Shown: positions 44,893 to 54,259 of the stretch, piece after piece
Numbering within the stretch: the stretch's first letter is position 1
How the letters are laid out: each line of letters begins with the position of its first letter
Source: CAZOIA01 sp964579675
GTDB taxonomy: Bacteria > Planctomycetota > Phycisphaerae > UBA1845 > PWPN01
Assembly (NCBI GenBank): GCA_964579675.1
Contig: CAZOIA010000001.1
Location: forward strand, 1 to 64,000
Direction: 5' to 3'
DNA: 64,000 nucleotides
Translations under genes and position numbers: made by a program
The notes under the pieces: generated by a model
The model's input: the letters and a program-made list of their open reading frames with translations, nothing else
Databases searched by the model: none
Told to the model about the DNA's origin: nothing

Positions 44893-46137
44893 TCACGCAA
44901 TGCCCGCTGCCTTATGGGCCTCACGAAAGACGGCCAGATAGTCGCTCTCCTGATCAGGGGTCAGCTTCGAGGGGACCGGGAACACGACGCTTCGTGCCAG
45001 CAGTGCGTCCGTTCGGGGCAGGGTGCCCCGCCCGTAATCGCGAATCAGCGGCACGTTGGCCGGGTGCGTCCACGGGAAACCGTCGGGGCTGTTGCTCCGC
45101 TTCTCGACCAGGGCCTTCACGTTGCAGTAGACGTGCAACCCGTAGTCAGGCAGATGTGAGCAGATCAGGCCACGATCGTTGCATGCCCGGGTAAGGCGCC
45201 GGGCCGCGTCCGCGTCGCCGAGCCTGGCAATGAGGAACGCGCCGGAATCGCCGTCGCGGTCTTCCAGGCGCCGCCATTGCAGGCCGGGAAGCTCGCCCAG
45301 CGCCCCTTGGATGCGATGTTTGTTCGCTCGCATGCTGGCGGTAATGGTATCGAGCTTGGAGAGTTGCACGCGAATCACCGCAGCCGCTAGCTCGCTCATC
45401 CTCGCCCCCGCACCCCACAGGGCGTGCTCGCTGTCCTGGACCGGCAAGCCGCCCGACCACGGGACACCGAGATCGTGAGCGGCGTTCGCCCGGGCGTGGA
45501 GGGTCTCATCGTCGGTGACGATCATGCCGCCCTCACCGGCAGTGATGTTCTTGTTCATCTGGAAGCTGAAGACGGCCAGTTCGCCGAACGCGCCTACGGG
45601 CTTGCCATGCAGTGTCGCCCCGTTGGCCTGGGCACAGTCCTCCAGCACCGGTATACCGTGACGGCGGGCGATCTCCATAAGGGCCGGCATGTTCCCCGGC
45701 GCGCCGCACATGTGCACGGGGAGAATGAGCTTGCTGTTCGGGGTGATCTTGCCCGCCAGGTCCTCGGGGTCCATGGTGAAGCTCTCGTCGATCTCGACCA
45801 GTACCGGAATGGCCCCCACCCGGACCACTGCCGCCGCCGTTGACACCCAGAAAAAACCCGGGATTAGAACTTCCTGCCCCGGTCCGATCCCCAGCGCCAC
45901 CATCGAGGACACCAGGGCGTTGGTGCCACTGGCGACGGCCTGGGCGTACTTCCGGCCCAGGCGGGCGGCGAACTCCTTTTCGAGCGAGTCTGCTTCGGCC
46001 AGGAAATTGGCCCCGTAGTAGCGGAAGGGCGAGCGCTCGCGAACGACACGGACGACAGCCGCCTCTTCCTCATCGCTGTAATAGTGCACGCCGGGAAACT
46101 CCCGGGGAAAACCCGCAAGCCTCGATGGTTCACTCAC
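44893..46137 (-). CDS. DegT/DnrJ/EryC1/StrS-family PLP aminotransferase
   Basis: A 414-residue fold type I PLP enzyme of the sugar-aminotransferase family. SGTNALVSSMVALGIGPG is the PLP-phosphate loop region; PVLEDCAQANGA carries the ring-stacking Asp, and the Schiff-base lysine is in FSFQMNKNITAGEGGM (about residue 190). Such enzymes transaminate keto sugars, though some members are dehydratases or regulators. The GTG at 46137 forms a GTGA overlap with the UroD-like stop. The open frame upstream to 46755 lies inside that gene and is a shadow. Confidence 0.88.
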   Translation of the reverse strand: MSEPSRLAGFPREFPGVHYYSDEEEAAVVRVVRERSPFRYYGANFLAEADSLEKEFAARLGRKYAQAVASGTNALVSSMVALGIGPGQEVLIPGFFWVSTAAAVVRVGAIPVLVEIDESFTMDPEDLAGKITPNSKLILPVHMCGAPGNMPALMEIARRHGIPVLEDCAQANGATLHGKPVGAFGELAVFSFQMNKNITAGEGGMIVTDDETLHARANAAHDLGVPWSGGLPVQDSEHALWGAGARMSELAAAVIRVQLSKLDTITASMRANKHRIQGALGELPGLQWRRLEDRDGDSGAFLIARLGDADAARRLTRACNDRGLICSHLPDYGLHVYCNVKALVEKRSNSPDGFPWTHPANVPLIRDYGRGTLPRTDALLARSVVFPVPSKLTPDQESDYLAVFREAHKAAGIA

Positions 46138-47366
46138 CTGCGTTTCTCCTTCCAGGCATCGATCATCGTTTTGACCGCGGGCCACGGCGTGTCGGGAAAC
46201 AGCGAATCCACCGGTTCGAGGATGAACGCGGCCGGGCCCAGCGTTTCGATCGCAGCGTGCACCGCACTGCGAATCTCTTCGGGCGATCCCCTGCCCAGGG
46301 TCAGCGGGGCGTTCACGCCGCCCGCGATCGCAACCTTCCCTCCCAACTCGGCCCGCGTCGTCTGCAAATCCGCATCGCCCTGCACCGGATCGGCCCAGTA
46401 GTACAGGTCCACGCCGGCCTCGGCAAGGTAGTGCAGTACCGGCTTCACACCGGAAGTCATGACGTAAGCGAACTTCGCGCCGGCATCGTGGACCCGCCGC
46501 ACGTTCCGCTCGAGATTCCCCACAAGGTACCGCTCGAACAACTCCGGCGACCAGAAATCGACCGAGCTGTACCATCCTCGCTGCACAACGAGATCCACCC
46601 CGCCGATCTCCAGCATGAGGTCGGTCCGCATACCATCGAACGTGTCCACCAGCTCGATGAGCTGCTTGAACGTCTCGGGCTGGAGCATTGCCATCATGAC
46701 GGCGGCCTCGGCCCCGCACAGCCACACCACCGCGTCTATGCCGAACAGGCTCCACCCGCAGACGAGTATACCCTTCTTATCCGCGAACCGGCGGATCGCC
46801 TTCATCCGCTCGCGGTAGGCGGCAAGCTGATCCTTTCTCGGGCAGCAGAACAGATGGCGAAGCTTCGGCACATCCTCCGCTTCCAGCATCGGCGGCCGCG
46901 TCGAGCGCGGGATGTTGAAGTCCTCGAACAGGGGTGGAAACTCCGGCTGAACGACCCAACCGGGCTCAATCGGCTCGCCGGTCTGCCTGACCTTGTGCGC
47001 CAGCACGCCGGCGGGCGTGGTGTACTCCCGGCACGCCACCGGCCGCTCGCCCTCGGCAGCCGGCTCCTCGTAATCCCGGATCGTCACCCGCGGGTCGATG
47101 CTCCACGGCGGCGAGACTTCGAGCACGTCATCGATGCCCAGGCTCAGCCACGCCTCGACCCGCTTGAAGTCCTGACTCACGTCCCAGGCCTGCGGCAGTG
47201 TATGAATGTGCTCCAGGCGCATCGTGTACCAGAAACGTACGTCCGCCCCGTCGCGGGCCCACGCCAGCTCCGGCGGCGCGCGGAAGCCAAACACCCGGCA
47301 AACCAACGGGACACGATCCGGCTCGCCACCTTCAATTGCCGTCAACAAGCGCTCCCGCGAATTCAT
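46134..47366 (-). CDS. uroporphyrinogen decarboxylase (UroD)-family protein
   Basis: A 410-residue TIM-barrel protein of the UroD superfamily: MNSRERLLTAIEGGEPDRVP at the start is the standard opening, then GIDDVLEVSP, a central DLVVQRGWYSSVDFWSPELF region and GGVNAPLTLGRGSPEEI near the C-terminus. It lacks the usual heme-enzyme context and belongs to the divergent members that probably act as corrinoid-dependent methyltransferases or unknown lyases, common in planctomycetes. ATG 47366 is chosen because homology starts there; the upstream extension is not coding. It is coupled to the DegT gene by a 4-nt overlap. Confidence 0.85.
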   Translation of the reverse strand: MNSRERLLTAIEGGEPDRVPLVCRVFGFRAPPELAWARDGADVRFWYTMRLEHIHTLPQAWDVSQDFKRVEAWLSLGIDDVLEVSPPWSIDPRVTIRDYEEPAAEGERPVACREYTTPAGVLAHKVRQTGEPIEPGWVVQPEFPPLFEDFNIPRSTRPPMLEAEDVPKLRHLFCCPRKDQLAAYRERMKAIRRFADKKGILVCGWSLFGIDAVVWLCGAEAAVMMAMLQPETFKQLIELVDTFDGMRTDLMLEIGGVDLVVQRGWYSSVDFWSPELFERYLVGNLERNVRRVHDAGAKFAYVMTSGVKPVLHYLAEAGVDLYYWADPVQGDADLQTTRAELGGKVAIAGGVNAPLTLGRGSPEEIRSAVHAAIETLGPAAFILEPVDSLFPDTPWPAVKTMIDAWKEKRR

Positions 47367-47638
47367 CCGCGCTTCCTTCCGGGCGAAGCGTTGATGCGCA
47401 TTGGCCGATATGCCGCACGACATCGACCGGCTCGTCCGCCGTCGACGCATTGAGCCCGACGCGGACCGCCTTCTTGTGGTCCGCAGCCAGACGGGAATCC
47501 CATGGAAGAACATGCGCGCAAACGGCGCGCATCTCTCGACGGAAGAGACTAACCCTGCCCCAATGGCCGCGTCAAGCTGCGCGGAGCACGCAACCTCCGT
47601 CTTGCCGCCGGCCGCCTGGGCGGGTAGACTACGTGCGG

Positions 47639-48097
47639 ATGAAGGACGACACCGCGTCAAAGAAACAACCTGCATCGAGCACGTCTCCGGTGCCGGCCAG
47701 TCCGGACGTGGACGACAGCGAGCGGGCCGCGATGGGGATCACCGTGCCCGACCGCGAGGGCACGCCCGAGGGTCCGCCCAAGACCCGGCCGGTGGTCAGC
47801 GTGGACACCAGCTAGCGGCTCCAGCACACGATCGCGTTCGCCGACGAGGCCACGCCGACGCGCAAGGCCAAGCCGGCCGGCGTGATGGGGGCCGAGATCT
47901 GGGTCAAGGTCGGCGAGCCGCCCCCGACCGGCCCGAGCGAGCTGAGCTTCTTGTCGGTCGATACGCACACGCCGTACGTGGCCGACTACCCCGGCGAAGA
48001 CGGCGGCAAGACCGCCCACTACATGCTCCGCTGGATCGCCACGACCGGCGAGAAGGGACCCTGGAGCGAAACGGCCAATGCGACGATCGGGGCGTAG
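47639..48097 (+). pseudogene. unknown planctomycete-type protein interrupted by an in-frame TAG
   Basis: One frame runs from ATG 47639 to TAG 48095-48097 and is broken only by TAG at 47813-47815. The reading continues sensibly across it: PPKTRPVVSVDTS, stop, RLQHTIAFADEATPTRKAKP, then MGAEIWVKVGEPPPTGPSE and an ending with GGKTAHYMLRWIATTGEKGP and WSETANATIGA. I recall this pattern from uncharacterised planctomycete proteins of about 150 residues, in which the interrupted site is an ordinary residue. The second part has a fibronectin-like look. Either the gene is a recent pseudogene, the TAG is a sequencing error, or it is read through. No function is known. Confidence 0.6.
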
Positions 48098-48101
48098 CGA
48101 A

Positions 48102-48203
48102 ATGGTGGGCGGTGCCCAACCTGCGAAGCTGAAAACGCTCTTCGCCCTGACAACCCTCGTCGCCGCAATCCTGATGATCGTGAATGCGTTGGTTTCAAGG
48201 TGA
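48102..48203 (+). CDS. possible 33-residue single-pass membrane peptide
   Basis: ATG 48102, 5 nt after the previous frame ends, encodes 33 residues: a basic N-terminus followed by one hydrophobic helix (LFALTTLVAAILMIVNALV) and a TGA stop at 48201-48203. The hydrophobic profile and tight spacing make translation possible, but there is no clear Shine-Dalgarno sequence and nothing to compare with. Confidence 0.35.
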   Translation: MVGGAQPAKLKTLFALTTLVAAILMIVNALVSR

Positions 48204-48235
48204 ACGAATACGCCTGATCGATTGGAGCATCGGGA

Positions 48236-48562
48236 GTGAAACACTGGTTCTGGCGAGCGGCAATTGCGGTGGTGGCCGGCCCTGCTATCCTGGGCCTTAT
48301 GTTCGTGGGCGCAACCGTTCCGCCAGGTCTGATGACGCGCAGGCCGCTCGGTTCCCTTCCTAGAGCTGGGATCTCCGACGTACTTGGAGTAATGATGATC
48401 GGCGTCGCCGCGTCCGTGCTTTCCCTGGCCGCCTACGCAATCCTGACGCGACGGTACGGTCCGAAGGTCTTTAGGGATGGAGAGACGCGCTGCCGCCAGT
48501 GCCATCACATTCTCAAGGGAATCAGTGAACCGCGGTGTCCCGAATGCGGTGAAAGGATCTAG
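48236..48562 (+). CDS. small membrane protein with C-terminal zinc ribbon
   Basis: A 108-residue protein. Two hydrophobic segments (about residues 7-27 and 46-69) are followed by a cytoplasmic zinc ribbon CRQCHHILKGISEPRCPECG (residues 86-105). This layout, two helices plus a CxxC-CxxC tail with the GLxxPRCPECG-like ending, is common in small planctomycete membrane proteins of unknown function. The GTG at 48236 is preceded by GGAG. It follows a possible membrane peptide and precedes a gene of unknown function. Confidence 0.65.
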   Translation: MKHWFWRAAIAVVAGPAILGLMFVGATVPPGLMTRRPLGSLPRAGISDVLGVMMIGVAASVLSLAAYAILTRRYGPKVFRDGETRCRQCHHILKGISEPRCPECGERI

Positions 48563-48789
48563 GCACCCTCGGCAACACGGCCGCGCCAATTATCAAGCGA
48601 CTGGTTACTGGTTTCGGTCAACGGGAACTGGACTTGCTCAAACGGGTGGCGGACAACAAGAACGTGGAATCGCCCATGAAGAGAAAGAAGGCCATAGCTC
48701 AACGGTACGAACAGGTCGTCGACATGGCCGGGGACGTGTAGACGTCCCGTTCACTACGTCGCGTACTAGCCAAGAAGGGACTGGAACTT

Positions 48790-49392
48790 ATGCCCACCAT
48801 TTCGTTAACGCATTTCGTCGACTTCGTGTCGAAGGCGGGGACACCCAAGCTGACAGTTGTCAAGAATGCGAAACAGCAACTCACTGACGGATACGATCCG
48901 GCCACGGATTTCTACAAGGCCATCCGAGACGGGATCATCGAGATGCACAAGAGCGGACAACCAAAGACGGCTCTCGACTCGGTGATGACGGGGCTGACCG
49001 ATAAGAAGAAGTTGACCGCATACCCGCCGATCGTTAAGGGCTACAAGAAGTTCCTGGGCAAGAAGCTGGCTACGTGGTTCGACCCTCCGCGAGATGAATG
49101 GGCGCATGGCGGGCTGGCTGTCAGCGTCAACCCGGAGCTGGGACTGAAGATCAACGATGTGCGCCATGTCATCAAGCTCTACTTCAAGGCGGAGAAGCTG
49201 GCGAAGCTCCGTATCGACATCGCGACCCAGCTCATGAAGCTGGTGCTCGGCGTCTCGAAGAAGCCGCTGGTTTTCGGCGTGCTCGACGTGCGGAACGCGA
49301 AGCTATTCACCTCGAATGGCGTCAATCCGGGGCTGATCGCCTTGCTGCAAGGCGAGGCGTCGTCGTTCGCGCAGATTTACGGGTCGGTTTAG
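48790..49392 (+). CDS. hypothetical protein, about 200 residues
   Basis: I do not recognise this 200-residue protein. It is Lys-rich, predicted soluble and mostly helical in its first half, with PTISLTHFVDFVSKAGTPK at the start and a beta-rich centre (ATWFDPPRDEWAHGGLAVSVN). There is no signal peptide, membrane segment or cysteine cluster. The frame is also open upstream for about 75 codons but contains a TAG at 48739-48741, 51 nt before the ATG; the stretch before it (including MKRKKAIAQRYEQVVDMAGDV from 48676) reads like protein, so the true gene may once have been longer. Confidence 0.55.
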   Translation: MPTISLTHFVDFVSKAGTPKLTVVKNAKQQLTDGYDPATDFYKAIRDGIIEMHKSGQPKTALDSVMTGLTDKKKLTAYPPIVKGYKKFLGKKLATWFDPPRDEWAHGGLAVSVNPELGLKINDVRHVIKLYFKAEKLAKLRIDIATQLMKLVLGVSKKPLVFGVLDVRNAKLFTSNGVNPGLIALLQGEASSFAQIYGSV

Positions 49393-49500
49393 GTCTCTGC
49401 GGGGAAGCTTATGGATGCTACGGCCACGTAGAGTGCGTCCCTTGTCGCACCATTCAGATGTGGTCCTCGAATTGGTGCGTCCGGGCCGCACCCTGCCATT

Positions 49501-49528
49501 GGCTGAAAGCTGAGGGCTGATAGCTGAT
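49501..49528. repeat. four tandem heptanucleotide repeats
   Basis: GGCTGAA-AGCTGAG-GGCTGAT-AGCTGAT: four imperfect copies of a 7-nt unit in non-coding DNA. Confidence 0.7.
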
Positions 49529-49611
49529 TGCCAAGCGCCGAACCCTCAACCCTCCGTCCGGCACGGAGACCGGACGCTACAGCCCGAAACCTCCGGCCAC
49601 GGCGTGGATCG

Positions 49612-49926
49612 ATGTTTCAGCTCAGCAGCATATCCAAACGCTTCGATTCGACCGACGCCGTGCGGGCAATGACCTGGCTTGCCTCTGACGATACGATCTG
49701 GTGTGCCCTGGCCAACGTCGAAGCCGACGATGCGCAGGTCGAGATTCAGGTTCTGCCGCCGGGCCTACAAGAAACGGCACAGCTCGAGGTCACCCGTGTC
49801 GGCCCGGACGAGGAGGCGAGGCTGGCGGACAGCGTCGCGCCCGGGACCTGGCCCCCGTTGACACTGGCGCCTTATGAGGTGGCCTGCCTGCGCGTGGAAC
49901 CTGTGGCCGCACGTCAGCACCCCTGA
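49612..49926 (+). CDS. 104-residue fragment resembling a C-terminal beta domain
   Basis: From ATG 49612 the frame encodes 104 residues without signal peptide: FQLSSISKRFDSTDAVRAM, a beta-strand-rich middle and PYEVACLRVEP near the end, which looks like the closing beta-sandwich of a glycoside hydrolase. No catalytic part lies upstream, where the sequence is non-coding with short tandem repeats. It is therefore probably the leftover 3' end of a larger lost gene. A start codon without a Shine-Dalgarno sequence supports this view. Confidence 0.4.
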   Translation: MFQLSSISKRFDSTDAVRAMTWLASDDTIWCALANVEADDAQVEIQVLPPGLQETAQLEVTRVGPDEEARLADSVAPGTWPPLTLAPYEVACLRVEPVAARQHP

Positions 49927-50098
49927 ATCGGCGGAGGAGGAGTCGCGCAAAGCCGGCACGCGAACTAAAGAACTGAAGGCTCAACTTGAAAACCCGTTCG
50001 CGGTTACAGTATACTCAAGCCGGCCGACGAGCGGCGGTGAAATAAGCTCCTCGCTCTTGCGTTTGGCTACAACAGGCATTGAAAAGGGAGCAGCGCGG

Positions 50099-51595
50099 AT
50101 GTGGGCGACGAACCGAAACCGGGTCGGGGTGTTGATTGGCGTCTTGTCGGCTTCGCTTGTCTGCTCGCCGGCTCTCGGGCAGGAACGGCTGACCATCTGG
50201 GGCACGCCGCCGCGGGAGAAGGCCCATCGGACCAAGGCTGCTGAAGGCTTTCCGCCCCTGCCCCTGCCGGTCGTGCCGCAACGGAGGACCGAGAAAAAGC
50301 GGCCCCCTGCCCCTCCGAAGCTGCTGGCGAACCTGTCCGGGTTCAGCTTCGATGCCTGGAAGGGCTCGCCCGGAGCGGTGGACCACCTGCTCAAGAACGC
50401 CAGGAAGCATCTTCACGTCTGGTACGGCTGGGAGCAACTCGATATCGCGAGTCTCGCCCGCAAGCATGCCTCGGGAATCGAGCACCGCACGCCCATCCTC
50501 TACCTCTGCGCTTACTACCCGCTCAACCTGACCAACGACCAGCGTGGCGCCCTGCGAGGCCATGTGCTCGCCGGCGGCACGCTCATCATTAACTGCTGCG
50601 GTCAGGACGAGGCGTTTCACTCGACCAGGGACGAGCTGGAACGTATGTTCCCCAAGTACGAGTGCCGCCTGCTCCCGCCCGATCATCCCGTGTATCACGC
50701 GTACGACGCTATCGACAAGGTCAGCTATCCCATCCCGTCCAACAACCCGCTCGACGAAGGAGCGGAGACCGTCGATCGCCCCCGCCTGTGGGCCGTCACC
50801 CTCGGAACCCGGGCCGCGGTCATCGTCAGTCACGAGGATCTGGCCTGCGGCTGGAACCAGTGGAACAACCCGACCGTCAAGCGGGTCGGCGCCAAGGACT
50901 CGACCCGCCTCGGCCTGAATATCATCACCTATGTCACCGCCGACCATCGTTACGCCAAGTTCCTTTCCAAGACCCGCGATGTCGCCGGCCCCAGCGTCCG
51001 CCCCCGTCAGCAACTCATCTTCGCCCAGTTGGTTCACGACGGGAACTGGAACCCCAACCCGTCCGCCGTCCCCCTGCTGCTCAAGGAGCTGGCGTCCAAC
51101 ACCTCGGTCGCGGTCCAGTTCGTGCGGAAATCGATGCCGGTGAAGGACCCGGCATTGTTCGAGCACCCGCTGTTGTACATGACCGGCACGTGGGATCCGA
51201 ACCTTCGCCGGGACGAGGTGGTTCTGTTGCGCCGCCACCTGACCAACGGCGGGATACTGATCGCGGACGCTGCCGCCGGGCGCCTGGAGTTCGACACCGC
51301 CTTTCGGGCCCTGTGCAAGGAACTGTTCCCTCAACAGCCGCTCACGCCCCTGCCCCCCGACCATTCGCTCTTCGCCAGCTTCCACCAGATCGACCAGTTG
51401 CACCTGAATCACGAGACCGCCCCGGTCACCCCCACGCTCGAGGCGGTGATCGTCAACGACCGACCGGTCATCCTCTTCAGCAAGTTCGGGCTGTCCGACG
51501 GGTGGGCCCACCAGTTCAGCGCCTACGCCCGCGCCTACACGGCCACGGACGCCCTGAAGCTTGGAACCAACATGGTTGTTTATGCGATGCAATGA
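50099..51595 (+). CDS. DUF4159-domain exported protein
   Basis: A 498-residue protein with a signal peptide (residues 1-26, ending SPALGQ). It contains two DUF4159-like, glutamine-amidotransferase-fold halves: one with HVWYGWEQLD, LAGGTLIINCCG and LPPDHPVYHAY, the second with RQQLIFAQLVHDGNWNPNPS, LTNGGILIADAAAG and LPPDHSLFASF. DUF4159 proteins are regularly found with MoxR and DUF58 genes in planctomycetes; their function is unknown. ATG 50099 has GGGAG upstream and directly precedes the signal peptide; the open frame upstream is not coding. The MoxR gene follows after 22 nt. Confidence 0.82.
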   Translation: MWATNRNRVGVLIGVLSASLVCSPALGQERLTIWGTPPREKAHRTKAAEGFPPLPLPVVPQRRTEKKRPPAPPKLLANLSGFSFDAWKGSPGAVDHLLKNARKHLHVWYGWEQLDIASLARKHASGIEHRTPILYLCAYYPLNLTNDQRGALRGHVLAGGTLIINCCGQDEAFHSTRDELERMFPKYECRLLPPDHPVYHAYDAIDKVSYPIPSNNPLDEGAETVDRPRLWAVTLGTRAAVIVSHEDLACGWNQWNNPTVKRVGAKDSTRLGLNIITYVTADHRYAKFLSKTRDVAGPSVRPRQQLIFAQLVHDGNWNPNPSAVPLLLKELASNTSVAVQFVRKSMPVKDPALFEHPLLYMTGTWDPNLRRDEVVLLRRHLTNGGILIADAAAGRLEFDTAFRALCKELFPQQPLTPLPPDHSLFASFHQIDQLHLNHETAPVTPTLEAVIVNDRPVILFSKFGLSDGWAHQFSAYARAYTATDALKLGTNMVVYAMQ

Positions 51596-51617
51596 TATTG
51601 AGCCGACGGAGTAGCCA

Positions 51618-52634
<1,017 letters not shown>

Positions 52635-52661
52635 TACGTTTTGAGGGCTGAACGTTTCCTG

Positions 52662-53738
52662 ATGCCTCCGAATCGATCCAATGCACTGCTCGATCCCGAA
52701 CTGCTCGAACGGATCAAGGGGCTGTCCCTTCTCGCGAGGCGGGTGGTAGAAGGCGTGTTGCACGGCCTGCACCGGTCGCCGTTTCGCGGACTGTCGGTTG
52801 AGTTCGCCCAGCACCGCGAGTACTCCCCCGGCGATGAGCTCAAGCGGCTGGACTGGCAGGTGTTGGCACGCTCTGATCGTTACGTCGTCAAGGAGTACGA
52901 CCAGGAGACCAACCTGCGGGCGGTCATCTTCCTGGACTGCTCACGGTCGATGGCCTACGGGGAAAAGGGCATTTCCACCCCCAGCGAATCTGCCGGTTCC
53001 AGCGAGGACGAACCCGCTCGCGCCTCAGAGCCGGCTTCTGTGAAGCCGGTGCCTGCTGATGCGCGGACAGAGCCAAACGCATCAGGGACCACGGATTCGC
53101 AGGCCACCGCCGAGCCGACCAACACCCGCGGCAAGTTCCACTACGCCCAGGTGATGGCGGCGGCCCTCTCCTACCTGATGCTTCATCAGGGCGACAGCGT
53201 CGGTCTGGTGCTGATGGACGAGCAGGTCAGGGCGCAGCTTCCGCCCCGGGCGAGCCCCGGCCACATCCTGAGCATTTGCCGTACCTTGCAGGAAGCCACA
53301 CCCGGCGGCAGGACCGATCTCGCTACGGTAATCACGCAATTCGCTGCCCGGCTCAAACGCCGCAGCCTTCTCATCCTGATCAGCGACCTGCTCGACGATC
53401 CGCAGCAGGTGCTGTCCGCCCTCGGCCAGCTTCATCACCGTGGCCACGAGGTCGTCGTGTTTCAGGTCCTGCACCCCCGCGAGATCGACTTCAACCTGGG
53501 CCTGGCGGGCCACGGCGTCACGGTCATCCGCGACATGGAGACTGACGACGAGTTCGATGCCGAGCCCGCCCTCGTTCGCGAGCTGGTCCAGGCCGAGGTC
53601 CGACGCTTCACGCACGAACTCGACGCCGGTGCCCGACGCCGCGGCCTGCATCTGATCCGTTGCCTGACCAGTGACCCGCCGGAACAGATACTCTCGCAAT
53701 ACCTCCACTCCCGTCTGAAAGGAAAGCGGCGATGCTAA
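52662..53738 (+). CDS. DUF58/VWA-domain protein
   Basis: A 358-residue partner of MoxR. The DUF58 core is marked by VVEGVLHGLHRSPFRGLSVEF, REYSPGDELKRLDWQVLARS and a VWA metal site, IFLDCSRSMAYG (residues about 90-101, the DxSxS motif). A 60-residue Ser/Pro/Ala/Glu-rich insert directly follows the DxSxS motif, unusual for this family and probably a flexible loop. The C-terminal VWA half (LILISDLLDDPQQVLSAL) is intact. ATG 52662 is used; a TTG seven codons upstream at 52641 is an alternative with GGAG further upstream. The last 7 nt overlap the next gene. Confidence 0.87.
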   Translation: MPPNRSNALLDPELLERIKGLSLLARRVVEGVLHGLHRSPFRGLSVEFAQHREYSPGDELKRLDWQVLARSDRYVVKEYDQETNLRAVIFLDCSRSMAYGEKGISTPSESAGSSEDEPARASEPASVKPVPADARTEPNASGTTDSQATAEPTNTRGKFHYAQVMAAALSYLMLHQGDSVGLVLMDEQVRAQLPPRASPGHILSICRTLQEATPGGRTDLATVITQFAARLKRRSLLILISDLLDDPQQVLSALGQLHHRGHEVVVFQVLHPREIDFNLGLAGHGVTVIRDMETDDEFDAEPALVRELVQAEVRRFTHELDAGARRRGLHLIRCLTSDPPEQILSQYLHSRLKGKRRC

Positions 53739-54211
53739 GAGCCATTCCAAAAGGCTTCTTCTCGTGGGACTTCACAGTGCTGCAGGACGGCGTGCCCATC
53801 GCCGAGATCGACATGTCGTGGTTTCGCGAGCGCGGCGAGTTTGACATCGTCGGCCAACGGTACGAGGTATACCGGGAGAGCTGGCTGGCAGGGCGGTTCG
53901 TGATCCAGTCCGCCGCCGGTGTCCTGGCCACCGCCGAGAAGCCGAGTGCGTTTCTTCGTTCGTTTACCGTCGATCACGCCGGCCGCCGGTTCCAACTGAA
54001 GGCGATGTCTCCGTTCGGCCGGTCCTTCGGTCTATCCGAGAACGGCCGCCTCATTGGAACAGTCGGCCCCGACTTCTGGCTGAGCCGCAAGGCCACCATT
54101 GACCTGCCGGAGCATATTGCCGTTCCCGCGCAGGTGTTCATATTCTGGCTGGTCCTGATCCTCTGGCGACGGGCGGCACGTTCTTCCAGCTCAGCCGGCG
54201 GCGGCACTTGA
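53732..54211 (+). CDS. hypothetical protein, possible scramblase/LURP-like domain
   Basis: A 159-residue protein of beta-strand-rich character: the repeated pattern of FTVLQDGVPIAEIDMSWFRERGEF and FTVDHAGRRFQLKAMSPFGRSF resembles the tubby C-terminal-like fold of LURP1/phospholipid-scramblase-like proteins, but this is an impression only. The end carries a hydrophobic segment (HIAVPAQVFIFWLVLILW), perhaps a C-terminal membrane anchor. It overlaps the DUF58 gene by 7 nt, so it belongs to that operon. Confidence 0.6.
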   Translation: MLRAIPKGFFSWDFTVLQDGVPIAEIDMSWFRERGEFDIVGQRYEVYRESWLAGRFVIQSAAGVLATAEKPSAFLRSFTVDHAGRRFQLKAMSPFGRSFGLSENGRLIGTVGPDFWLSRKATIDLPEHIAVPAQVFIFWLVLILWRRAARSSSSAGGGT

Positions 54212-54259
54212 ACGAACTCATTGACCGGCGAGCGGGGTCGGCGGCAACAGGGCGATCGA

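Noticed and set aside
47639..48741. Genome-wide recoding of TAG as a sense codon
   Set aside because: TAG ends several clearly complete genes in the window (for example brxC and the GntR regulator), so the two in-frame TAGs are better explained by mutation or error.
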